Of a stretch of DNA of 64,000 nt, positions 38,276 to 46,600 are shown piece after piece. Under the pieces are notes generated by a model that did no database searches, had not been told where the DNA came from, and saw nothing but the letters and a program-made list of their open reading frames with translations. The stretch spans positions 1,798,001-1,862,000 of the forward strand of contig NZ_CP015863.1 of the NCBI RefSeq assembly GCF_002163755.1, read 5' to 3'. Each line of letters opens with the position of its first letter. The first letter of the stretch is position 1. This stretch comes from Vibrio campbellii CAIM 519 = NBRC 15631 = ATCC 25920. GTDB taxonomy: Bacteria; Pseudomonadota; Gammaproteobacteria; Enterobacterales; Vibrionaceae. A program made the translations under genes and the position numbers.

Positions 38276-38399
38276 AACGCGCAGTTAAGGTGTGAGAGAC
38301 GCAGATCCACCCTAACCTAAAATAAACTCTGATAAATCCGTGCCTATTTGGGCACTAAAACCCCAATGCGTTTCGAATCGGCTTGAACGTCTTGTTATT
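38276..38399 (-). repeat. attC site, divergent type
   Basis: TAACGCGCAGTTAAGGTGTGAGAGACGC ... GCGTTTCGAATCGGCTTGAACGTCTTGTTAT. It belongs to the next, decayed cassette at higher coordinates. Confidence 0.85.
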
Positions 38400-39034
38400 C
38401 CGCAACTAAAGTCGGCTATGTTTACGCCTAATCTTTTGATATGAAGAGAAATTTTCGGTATGCAGGCAAAAATCGAAGCCGAAATATTTGGCAGCTCACT
38501 ACCTTAAATCGCTTTAGCGTCACTCTTTAATTGCTGCGCCATATTAAGGTGCGCTTAAAGCGCTTTAAGGCTAGCACGAAAATGACCAATATTCGCCCTT
38601 TTCGCCGCTTTTCCACCCTATTACCCCGCCACTTTCACTCTTAGGCTACAACCACGTACATTCAGCCTGAGAGATCCGTTGCGGAAATAACGCTTTCTAT
38701 ACGGCTTTTGGCCGTCTTTTAGCGTCATATAATGCCGCCTTTCTGTTCAAAGTTCAATTTACAATCAATAGGTTAATGAGAGGTACGGAGTATTAGACAG
38801 CCAAATAACGCATAATTTTGAGAAAGTTTGGTTCGGCACTTTATCGAACGACTAAAGGCAAGACAAACATACAGTTTAAGGTTTGAGCAGGTATTTGTGC
38901 TAAGAAGAAGTGGAGTGCTACTAAACTAGAAGTGCCCGTCACGAATCCTTTGAACACTTCTGATCTAAAACGCTTACTATTCAATAATACGGCGTATCAT
39001 AAAGCTTTTATGATTATCCACCCACAATAGTATT
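38400..39034. other. Non-coding stretch of the array
   Basis: About 635 bases with no credible gene. A terminator-like hairpin ACGGC-TTTTG-GCCGT followed by CTTTT lies at 38701-38720 (plus strand), and a palindrome around GCGCTTAAAGCGC at 38552-38564. It may be a non-coding or wholly decayed cassette. Confidence 0.5.
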
Positions 39035-39520
39035 TTATAATTTACTAACTAATGCTCTAAGAGTTATAAAACAATCAACATACCCAAACTGTTTGTGAAG
39101 ATAAGCTGCGGGGATCGTACCTATCGCGGTAAAACCTAGTTTTTCCAGAGGTTAACCGCGACTTCATTTGAAGACGCCACGGAGTTGAATTGTATTGCCC
39201 TAGACCCAAGGGTTATAGCAGTTTCGTTCGAGTGCTCACACTACTTTCTTGCAATACCTTTACCACGAGACTGACATTGCACCATGTAACCACAGTTGCA
39301 AATATGACTACTAGGGCCTTGTGTATTTTGTTTTATTTAGTAACTCCCTAGTACTTAATCACATTCTAAATAAACAAATGTTTTTAATGGAGCCTTACAC
39401 CATAGCTCGAAGGCTTGCTTATAGGTCATTTTAGGGTTGAATGCATACGTTTCTTGTTCTTTTAATTATCTGCTTAAAGCTTGGCCAAAACATTTGAAAT
39501 TCACCAAATTTCTCTTTTAT
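39035..39520 (-). pseudogene. GNAT acetyltransferase pseudogene
   Basis: A nearly full-length GNAT protein is readable on the minus strand across broken frames. The pieces are FWPSFKQIIK, then (after a frameshift near 39450) EQETYAFNPKMTYKQAFELWCKAP split as two reads, then stops at about 39355 and 39336. The conserved CNCGYMVQCQSRGKGIARK follows, a TAG where Leu is expected, CEHSNETA, and after another frameshift near 39142 KLGFTAIGTIPAAYL and KQFGYVDCF. At least three stops and two frameshifts make it non-functional. The family is certain from the CNCGYMV-RGKGIARK core. Confidence 0.8.
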
Positions 39521-39950
39521 CACTTTAGGCCCTCTCCTAGGGTTTTTATAAAAGTTATATTGAATTTTATCTAGTATTCAATAACATAAGTTAAATTATT
39601 AATTTTATATATTCGATATAAAGTAACCGCATCGATATTTAGTTGAAGAGCGGTTAGTAAAATTTAATTATCGAGTCAAAGAGTTATTCATATGTGAGCT
39701 ACTGCCAATGGGCGCAATGACTACATTATTTGGTGCTAAGTTCTAATCGTTAAACATTTGACTTGTTGTAAAACTCCGACTCGGCAAGACTTAGCTGTGA
39801 CTCATCACTGAGTTTAGCTTTCTGGCCGAGTCTAATTTTAAATACCATTCCATACGCAGTATGAAAGAGGCCTGATCTCAAAGATGGCCCCCTACTACCC
39901 CAGTTGATAAGGACTTATTGAGTACCTTTTCGGTGCGCTTCCAATGGGCC
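39521..39950. other. Gene-less AT-rich stretch
   Basis: No gene seen. A branched foldback lies at 39777-39833: outer arms GACTCGGC / GCCGAGTC with an inner hairpin ACTCA-TCAC-TGAGT. Its role is unknown. Confidence 0.45.
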
Positions 39951-40062
39951 TTTAAGTATTGAAGCACGCACGCTGACGCTACCGCGAACCGCCTTAACCA
40001 CTAAGACCAACAAGTAGTAAAAATACCCCCAACATTTCGAGCAGGACGAATCCTGTGTTATG
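39951..40062 (-). repeat. Degenerate attC
   Basis: Clear remnants of the dominant attC interior: GAAGCACGCA, CCGCGAACCGCCTTAACCACTAA, ACCAACAAGTAGTAAAAATACC and a terminal TGTTATG. The left TAACGCC core is lost. It abuts the stop of the 712-residue secreted protein at 40070 exactly as intact attC sites abut cassette genes. Confidence 0.65.
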
Positions 40063-40069
40063 AATCAGC

Positions 40070-42208
40070 CTAGTCTTGTTCTACTAGTGCAAGTATCTCC
40101 GCTATCTGACGCACATAATCGGACAGAATAATACGAAGCACGGGCCGCCACCTCACTTCAGGAGTTTCCGTTATCTGAGCCAATCTATGGTTAAAACGTG
40201 ACCAAAATAGCCCTTCGGTCTCTGACGAGATAATCGCAGTCATATCCGTACCATCTTCCATGTGCAAAACTTCGTCAAACAAAAACGGTGTCTGGTGGTA
40301 TTGATAAAAGGGTAGACGCATTGACCAAGGGTTAACGGTAAAATACATGTGTGGCTTATTTAGATAAGCGTTAAACAATACCCCCTCCTCGATCGGTTGA
40401 GAAGCGAATACATCCCTTTGCCACATAGTCGGCAACATATTATCGGTATGCTGCTGACGAAGTCTGTAAAGCGCTGAGAAGATAAAGTCACCAAATTTAT
40501 CCCAACTTTTTTCGAAAGCGATTTGGCTCAGTTCGTAGTCCATTTTTTGAGATAAGTACTTCACGGCTTGTGCTGTTGTGTTCTCAGGGTTGATCCTACT
40601 CAATATTTCTATCAAAGCAGGATATTTTGCACTAATGACATCCAGCGAGGGGTTACCTTTATAAAAGTAGTGTCTTCGCTCTGTGAGACGTGCTTGCCAT
40701 TGATGCCACAGTTGCTCAAGTGGATAATTCAACTCCTGCTCAGTCCAGCCATGTTGGATTCTTTGTTGGACATATTGCTGGATATCAAGGTCGAACAAGG
40801 GAGTGTCTTGCATATAACGTAAAACAGGATCGCGACGCTCATCAAATTGGATCAACTTCCCTGGGTAATGTTGGCAGTACGTTCCTGCGCAAATATAACC
40901 AGCATCAACACGGAATGAACCACTTTCTACCTCTTCTTCAGTCAACGGATATGGATGCTGATAAACAACCGAAGCAAATCGCTCCAAAGCTACCAACCGA
41001 GCTTTTTCATATAAGGCATCCGCATACTCTTTATAGCTCTGCTGCGCTCGCATAAAACGTGCATTTGTCGTTGATGTTTCGATACTTTTGTTAATGTAAA
41101 AGGTTCGCCAATCAAGAATAAGGTTGGAAATGTCTTGTCCAGCTGTACGCTCACCACGTAGAAGTACACTTCTCAATGTAGTGGTAATAGTATCATCATT
41201 AAACGTCACCAGTGTTCCAAGGTGGCCTGGCAAATTACTCGCTAAACACTGATGTAAGGACTGATTAATCGCGTTTTTATCTCCTTTTCGTGTCGCAAAA
41301 TAAGCCTGAGCATTTTGTCGTTCGATACCGCATAGAGATTGCCCGATCACAGAAAGCTGCGCTGGCCTAAAACCGTTCACTCGTTCGATCTGGATAGTGA
41401 AAAACTTATAATCCATATGTGAAAGAATCACATCGAGCTTACTCTGCTTCTCCAAAACTTTCTCGGTATAAAGCGCATCGAAATGAAGAATATTATTATC
41501 AATAATACGTTTAAGATTTTCGGTTGCATGAGAGCGTAGCGTTTCAAAGTCATGCTTTAGCGTATTCTGACTGTTACTCAACAAGGCTTTATCAGGTGTT
41601 GATACCGAATAACGATAGTAATCCTGTTGGTTCATTTGCCGAATTATTGTATCTGTGGTCGCTCGGTGAGATTGATAATCTACCCAGCTTACGGCTTCAT
41701 TAATGGCTGGAACGATACTAAAAAGTATCTGTGCTCGATCTAGGTCGCTCTGATGTTCATCATAAACAGAGCGGGTTACACTCTCCCACCATGGGCCCAG
41801 AATACCAATGTCGGCGATAAGCATTGCTGTTTTGAAAGATTCTTTGAATATCTGCTTTACGGCTTTGGTTTTAATATTGGTCATTCCAAGACGGCCGATA
41901 GCCTCGGCTTCTTCTATCTCCATCATATCTTGGGCATCAATATCAATCGACAGAATCTGATCCGCATTTGACATCCATGAAGAGGAAGTTCCGCTGATCA
42001 CTGCATTGCTAAAATCCATTCCAGGGATGGCCTCTAACGCCATTGCCTCATCACTAAAGCTGGCGATATCATCTGAAAACTCACTCTCGAGGCTTTTCAT
42101 CCATTCAAATTCACTTTTTACATTTGCATCAGAAATATTACATATCGTCGCATGAGCAACACTACTCATCATCAACCATATAAAAAGTAATCGAATCAAA
42201 ACCATCAT
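40070..42208 (-). CDS. Large secreted protein, partner of M91-like protein
   Basis: A 712-residue protein with signal peptide (MVLIRLLFIWLMMSSVAHA) and no known domain that I can name. Hydrophobic helical segments around residues 130-175 (AMLIADIGILGPWW and AQILFSIVPAINEAV) resemble the short membrane-inserting stretches of large bacterial toxins. Four cysteines, including CAGTYC, suggest disulfides. The start is ATG 42208, which overlaps the stop of the upstream gene (TAATG) with GGAGG seven bases before it, so synthesis is coupled. A longer frame to 42301 lies within that gene. The role is probably an exported effector or toxin component; this is inference. Confidence 0.75.
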   Translation of the reverse strand: MMVLIRLLFIWLMMSSVAHATICNISDANVKSEFEWMKSLESEFSDDIASFSDEAMALEAIPGMDFSNAVISGTSSSWMSNADQILSIDIDAQDMMEIEEAEAIGRLGMTNIKTKAVKQIFKESFKTAMLIADIGILGPWWESVTRSVYDEHQSDLDRAQILFSIVPAINEAVSWVDYQSHRATTDTIIRQMNQQDYYRYSVSTPDKALLSNSQNTLKHDFETLRSHATENLKRIIDNNILHFDALYTEKVLEKQSKLDVILSHMDYKFFTIQIERVNGFRPAQLSVIGQSLCGIERQNAQAYFATRKGDKNAINQSLHQCLASNLPGHLGTLVTFNDDTITTTLRSVLLRGERTAGQDISNLILDWRTFYINKSIETSTTNARFMRAQQSYKEYADALYEKARLVALERFASVVYQHPYPLTEEEVESGSFRVDAGYICAGTYCQHYPGKLIQFDERRDPVLRYMQDTPLFDLDIQQYVQQRIQHGWTEQELNYPLEQLWHQWQARLTERRHYFYKGNPSLDVISAKYPALIEILSRINPENTTAQAVKYLSQKMDYELSQIAFEKSWDKFGDFIFSALYRLRQQHTDNMLPTMWQRDVFASQPIEEGVLFNAYLNKPHMYFTVNPWSMRLPFYQYHQTPFLFDEVLHMEDGTDMTAIISSETEGLFWSRFNHRLAQITETPEVRWRPVLRIILSDYVRQIAEILALVEQD

Positions 42209-43767
42209 TACATTGCCTCCGGAAGACAAATACTCGACGCTGAACTTAACTGTGAAGACATAAATTCTGTTTGTCCATAACGCTTCATTAAGGCTTGCCA
42301 TTCTTGTGCGCGCTCAAAGCTCAGCTTAGGGTTAAGCGTGATCTCATTTGAGGCTCGACTGATCATTAGTTTGGGGTTAAACGATGCTTTCAATGATTGA
42401 GCGATAGGAAATAACTGCTCTGATTGCCCCATCCCAAATAAAACGACATGACTGCGATTGCTAAGCTGCACCAAATCCTGAGCGATGATACCATCTGATG
42501 AGAAGGTCAACATATTGATGGGCTGCACTTCAAAGCTCGCGTAAGCCTCAAGTAAATTTTGTCTTGCCGAGATCGCCACTTGCAGATTATCACTATCCAA
42601 CGGTGAGATATTTTCAGGGACCGCTACATAAATGGGGTATTGGTACTTTGCAGCCATGCGAAACACTTCTGCATCGAGCATAGAGATGCTTTTTAGGTCC
42701 GCATGGGTAAGGTAATCATGGTTTAAAACCAGTGCCGGTTTTACTCCTGAAGTCATAAAACGTTTAACTCTCTTAAACATTTTATAGTTATTTCCTTGAC
42801 TAGAGACTGTGCTCTTTAATTCGCTACCTAATGTTGGGACATGCGCATCAAGCTCAACCATCTGATAGTCGAACATCTCTTTAGGCCAAACCATATCTCT
42901 TACCGGGGCTCCGCGCTCTATTGCCAAGTGAAACTCACTCACCGCCAATTCGCGATTCATTGCATTGAGAGACTCCATCGTATCGACAAACTGCTGACTA
43001 TCAATACTTGAATGAGAAAGACGCGACGCCTCTACCCACTGCTGTCGATAAGCCATACGTTGATTCACACTTCTTAATCGCTCTTGGGTAATAATGTGCT
43101 TTTCGATCGGATTTAGCTGATCGCTATAGGCAAGACCAGCCGCTGATATCTCAGAACCACTCAGTTCAACCCTTCTCTCCTGTCCCTCCAAAGAGCGAAT
43201 AAGAGTCGTTGCTGCCTCAATAAATGACCCCGTCAAGTAGTCCCGGCCATGCAGCATTTGGTGACCGGTATCAACAACGGTATCTGCGATGTCAAAACTA
43301 TCGGGTATGTAATAGGAGCTTCTTGGAGCCAGATAAATTACAGCTGGTACTCCCAAACCATTGGAAGCATTCGCCAGAAAGCCAGGATCGAACAAAAGTG
43401 GACGAGTCATTGACCAACCAGTCGTTGAGCGTCGAAATACCAAATGAATCTGCTTCGCGACCTCAATAGGTGCGTCTATCGCGTAAGCAGGCTGCTCCCC
43501 AGGTCGTGATATCGGCGCATAATCATTAATTTGACGGATAATTTCCCGACCAGAGGGGGTACTATGAAGGGCGTTTAGGTGATCTTTAACGGTCTGAATA
43601 AATGAGTTATCGGTAGTCTGCACGTAAATATGTCGTTCTACTTGATATAGGTTGCCCTCATCAGATGACGTGGCGATGACTCGCTTTCCATCAGGGGGAG
43701 TGTCAATAGAGATAGAAGCATGTACATTAAAGCATGCTAACGCAAGGAGGATAAATATGATTTTCAT
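42208..43767 (-). CDS. Secreted protein with degenerate M91 (NleD-like) protease domain
   Basis: A 519-residue protein with a signal peptide (MKIIFILLALACFNVHA). Residues about 50-200 resemble the M91 zinc-metallopeptidase fold: FIQTVKDHLNALHSTPSGREII, followed later by VVDTGHQMLHGRDYLTG. Where active M91 enzymes have HExxH, here it is HQMLH: both histidines are kept but the catalytic Glu is Gln. It is therefore probably a pseudo-protease or an altered enzyme. The C-terminal half has no recognised family. It is the first gene of the two-gene unit. Assignment to M91 is by recall of motif pattern and is moderate. Confidence 0.72.
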   Translation of the reverse strand: MKIIFILLALACFNVHASISIDTPPDGKRVIATSSDEGNLYQVERHIYVQTTDNSFIQTVKDHLNALHSTPSGREIIRQINDYAPISRPGEQPAYAIDAPIEVAKQIHLVFRRSTTGWSMTRPLLFDPGFLANASNGLGVPAVIYLAPRSSYYIPDSFDIADTVVDTGHQMLHGRDYLTGSFIEAATTLIRSLEGQERRVELSGSEISAAGLAYSDQLNPIEKHIITQERLRSVNQRMAYRQQWVEASRLSHSSIDSQQFVDTMESLNAMNRELAVSEFHLAIERGAPVRDMVWPKEMFDYQMVELDAHVPTLGSELKSTVSSQGNNYKMFKRVKRFMTSGVKPALVLNHDYLTHADLKSISMLDAEVFRMAAKYQYPIYVAVPENISPLDSDNLQVAISARQNLLEAYASFEVQPINMLTFSSDGIIAQDLVQLSNRSHVVLFGMGQSEQLFPIAQSLKASFNPKLMISRASNEITLNPKLSFERAQEWQALMKRYGQTEFMSSQLSSASSICLPEAM

Positions 43768-44413
43768 GGTATAGCTCTGTTGGGTGGAAGAGCTTTATTC
43801 GATAAGAGAGACAGGGCCGCATTCACTATGCTTACCTAAAGAACAAAGAATTTATGCAAGGTGGTTGCATATGCGATGACATAATACATTTTTATTTTTC
43901 AATGTAAAACAATTTACCAATTGAATGACGCAAAACAATATTTCATCTAACAGATCCGATGAACATCCCTCAGTCCCCTACAGAAATATAGCAAAGTCAC
44001 TGACAAGCTTTTGACTAGTGGCATGTTTACGCAGCTTCAGAAACAAAAATATCCCATTGTTGTCTACATTGGACAAAATTGGCATGTTCAATCGGTCGGC
44101 TCGATCCTGACAATATATAACAAGTCTGACATTCAAGACTCACGAAGCGTAAAAGTGGATTCGTTGTGTTGTTTTTGGCTCAAATGAATGTGCGGACTTA
44201 TGCTCTGTAAATCACTTCAGAAGCCTTACAAAATCGAGGCATCGTACCTTGTCGAAGGAGCCAAAAACCTATCCAAACACGTTTTCAAGCTGTTTTTTCT
44301 GAAGGAACGAATTAATAAACTTGGAATAATGAACGCCATTCTGGAGAGGTTAAACATCCTTGTGAGGCCACATCAAAGTCACAGTGTACGATGTAGCTAA
44401 TTTTTGGATGTTC
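43768..44413. other. Gene-poor stretch with left copy of 29-bp repeat
   Basis: No convincing gene. A 70-codon plus-strand frame at 44188-44400 lacks a ribosome site. A 29-bp sequence at 43989-44017 recurs at 46408-46436. Confidence 0.5.
43989..44017 (+). repeat. 29-bp repeat, left copy
   Basis: Begins TAGCAAAGTCACTGACAAGC; 25 of 29 bases match the copy at 46408-46436 in the same orientation. Candidate boundary of an inserted segment. Confidence 0.55.
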
Positions 44414-44617
44414 TTATTTAGCAGGTTTCTTACTTTGAAGTTCGTCCAGTAGAAGTTGTGTATAAACATAGAGGTAACATATCGCCTCTTGTTTCTCTGA
44501 CTCTGTGTTAATGAACTGGCAGCAGTAAGTTATCTCTTGAAGGCGACGCTCTAGATTCTCTGTATTCAGAATTGATAACCGACCTTTAAAAAATTTACTA
44601 TATAATCCTGAATGCAT
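44414..44617 (-). CDS. Small hypothetical protein (67 residues)
   Basis: A 67-codon frame with a protein-like helical composition (ENLERRLQEITYCCQFI), divergent from the repressor-like gene. No ribosome site before the ATG. Function unknown; possibly spurious. Confidence 0.4.
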   Translation of the reverse strand: MHSGLYSKFFKGRLSILNTENLERRLQEITYCCQFINTESEKQEAICYLYVYTQLLLDELQSKKPAK

Positions 44618-44694
44618 ATTAAATTATTTTTTATATGATACCGCCCAAGTTTCTTAAGATACAAACCCTAGCTTTATGAATAAAAGGCACAAAG

Positions 44695-45291
44695 ATGAAG
44701 AACAACAGTGAGCAATTGGGCATACTCAGAGACAACATTCAGTTTGGTCTAAATAAGAGCAAAGAAACTAAGGAATCGTTAAGGCGCAAAACTGGTGTTA
44801 CGCGTTCCACTATTTATAAAATACTGGATGAAAAAGTGGAAAGGGTGCAGACCTCGACTGTTGAACGTATTGCTAACTTCTTTGGTACGACCTGCCATAT
44901 TATTCAATAATGAGTCCTTAGAAGATCTTCTAACTAAAGCACCTATTGTGTCGGTATATGGAAATAAAAACCCTATTGCAGTCTCGATTCTAAGTGAAAT
45001 GGCATTCTTAACAAAATGCGAGTGTTAAATCAGTGACCTAATCACTGAATACCCCTTACCTATCATCTTTCTGAAGGGAATAACATCATAGCGCTCCGAG
45101 TAGGACAAATTCTATCCAATTATTTTACTCCGGGGAATCTACTGATCATTGATCGTTCGAATCATAATAAAAAAGAACGAAGTAAACTCATCGTTCGTGA
45201 TGGTGCGTTACTTGCACTTTCCTCTAACACAACTCTTTTAGAGGATGATTTTCTTTTTCGATTAATACTCGTGGAACGCTTTTGTGTTTAA
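44695..45291 (+). pseudogene. HTH repressor-like gene, broken
   Basis: The first 71 codons (44695-44910) encode an XRE-type helix-turn-helix (SLRRKTGVTRSTIYKILDEK). After the stop the protein continues in another frame (ESLEDLLTKAPIVSVYGNKNPIAVSIL), hits TAA at 45026, then resumes with ISDLITEYPLPIIFL. A further shift near 45080 leads to NNIIALRVGQILSNYF, TPGNLLIIDRSNHNKK and a stop at 45291. The C-terminal part resembles the S24-like half of phage repressors. Two shifts and one stop suggest decay, although the N-terminal HTH might still be made. Confidence 0.6.
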
Positions 45292-45314
45292 TAAAAAATG
45301 ATGTGCTTTGGGTT

Positions 45315-45428
45315 ATGTTTTTTAGTCAAGTGGCTATCAAGATCTTATATGCGCTGTTTATCGTAGCGCCGATTTACCTCGCAAGAAAATTATTTTCCCG
45401 TTTAATCAACGTCAAGGAGCTAAAATAA
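45315..45428 (+). CDS. Tiny single-helix membrane protein (37 residues)
   Basis: MFFSQVAIKILYALFIVAPI then a basic tail; one membrane helix at about 5-24. Its stop is two bases before the queF start and its last codons contain the AAGGAG of queF, so it may serve as a translation leader for queF. No clear own ribosome site. Confidence 0.45.
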   Translation: MFFSQVAIKILYALFIVAPIYLARKLFSRLINVKELK

Positions 45429-45430
45429 TA

Positions 45431-46249
45431 ATGACAACCTATGATAAGAACCTAGGTAAAAGAAGTGAGTATATCTCTCAGTATCAACCTGAGTTGCTCG
45501 ACCCTATCCCAAGAAAAAAAGGCAGAGGTCAAATTAAAGAACTAAAAATCGCTAATCATACTGGCTATGACCTATGGACAGCTTTTGAAGTCTCGTGGTT
45601 GAATACTAAAGGAAAGCCAATCGTAGCAATCGCGGAGTTTATTATTCCTCATACGTCTGACAACCTGATTGAATCTAAGTCATTCAAATTGTATTTAAAT
45701 AGCTTCAATCAAACTCGCTTTGAGTCAAAAGACATTGTTATTGAGAAAATGCAGTCTGATTTAACTAATGCTGCCGGTGCAGAAGTGACGGTATCTTTTA
45801 GGGATGTAGATGAACCACAACAAACCTCAATAAATAAGCAATTTCATTGTATTGACGGTTTAGACATCACGGTAGACTCGTTTGAGTATAATGCGGATTC
45901 GCTATTTGAGAGTACAGTAGATGAATATGTGTCTGAATCTTTATGCTCTCATCTCTTGAAATCGAACTGTTTGGTGACGAATCAGCCAGATTGGGGAAGC
46001 GTATACATTCGTTACACGGGATCAAAAATCAACCATGAGAGTCTTCTGAAGTATTTAATCTCATTTCGTGAACATAATGAATTTCACGAGCAATGCGTCG
46101 AACGTATTTATTCTGATATCAAACGATGCTGTGCTCCTGAAAAGCTGACAGTTTTTGCTAGATATACGCGAAGAGGTGGACTCGATATAAATCCTTACCG
46201 TAGCGACTTTGAAAGCGAGATTTGCTCTGCTAGAAACCCAAGGCAATAA
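45431..46249 (+). CDS. queF: NADPH-dependent 7-cyano-7-deazaguanine reductase
   Basis: A 272-residue bimodular QueF, which reduces preQ0 nitrile to the amine preQ1 in queuosine synthesis. It has the NADPH/substrate motif LIESKSFKLYLNSFNQTRF, the catalytic Cys180 and Asp187 in NCLVTNQPDWGS (same spacing as the E. coli enzyme) and the C-terminal FHEQCVERI and ARYTRRGGLDINP. All catalytic residues are intact; it is ten residues shorter than E. coli QueF. Its context (broken repressor, flanking repeats, high AT) is not the usual syd-linked locus, so it looks like an accessory copy. Confidence 0.93.
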   Translation: MTTYDKNLGKRSEYISQYQPELLDPIPRKKGRGQIKELKIANHTGYDLWTAFEVSWLNTKGKPIVAIAEFIIPHTSDNLIESKSFKLYLNSFNQTRFESKDIVIEKMQSDLTNAAGAEVTVSFRDVDEPQQTSINKQFHCIDGLDITVDSFEYNADSLFESTVDEYVSESLCSHLLKSNCLVTNQPDWGSVYIRYTGSKINHESLLKYLISFREHNEFHEQCVERIYSDIKRCCAPEKLTVFARYTRRGGLDINPYRSDFESEICSARNPRQ

Positions 46250-46332
46250 CTGTAAATTTCACACGAAATTCGCTGTGTATAGATTGCCTACTTACCATAA
46301 CTACACTTAATTCACACCCTACTCCCTTTTAC

Positions 46333-46356
46333 TGGTGCGATTTACTAATCGCACCA
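46333..46356. terminator. Perfect hairpin after queF
   Basis: TGGTGCGATT / AATCGCACCA, 10 bp with a four-base loop. No T-run on the plus strand; it probably ends or stabilises the queF message. Confidence 0.5.
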
Positions 46357-46407
46357 ATACTACAACGTGAAATTACCATACCCAAGTTAATTCACTTGTT
46401 ACTAATT

Positions 46408-46436
46408 TAGCAAAATCATTGACAAGCTTTTACCTA
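46408..46436 (+). repeat. 29-bp repeat, right copy
   Basis: Begins TAGCAAAATCATTGACAAGC; see the left copy at 43989. The TTGACA within it could also be read as a -35 box. Confidence 0.55.
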
Positions 46437-46448
46437 AAAACTCGTTAA

Positions 46449-46595
46449 ATGACTCGTGTTGGTTCTGTCGCGAATATAGCTAGAGGTGCAACAGAACTAG
46501 GAAGGCGCTATCGCTGGACAGCACGAGAATTGGTTCTGAGCAAGAATACCGTCAATGCCGTAGTGCGCAAAGAAAGGGATAATAAAGAGGGCTAA
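46449..46595 (+). CDS. Short ORF, possible gene fragment
   Basis: A 48-codon frame (MTRVGSVANIARGATELGRR then YRWTARELVLSKNTVNAVVR). The second half reads like a helix-turn-helix or transposase end. No ribosome site. It may be the remnant of a mobile gene; weakly supported. Confidence 0.3.
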   Translation: MTRVGSVANIARGATELGRRYRWTARELVLSKNTVNAVVRKERDNKEG

Positions 46596-46600
46596 ACCTT

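Noticed and set aside
26725..38399. CRISPR array
   Set aside because: The regular repeats are attC sites of about 120 bases separated by genes, not 28-37-base repeats with short spacers, and there are no cas genes.
39777..39833. tRNA-like or small structured RNA
   Set aside because: The foldback has no anticodon-like arm or CCA context and no clear promoter; recorded only as a hairpin.
44188..44400. 70-codon plus-strand frame
   Set aside because: No ribosome site and no motif; composition not convincing.
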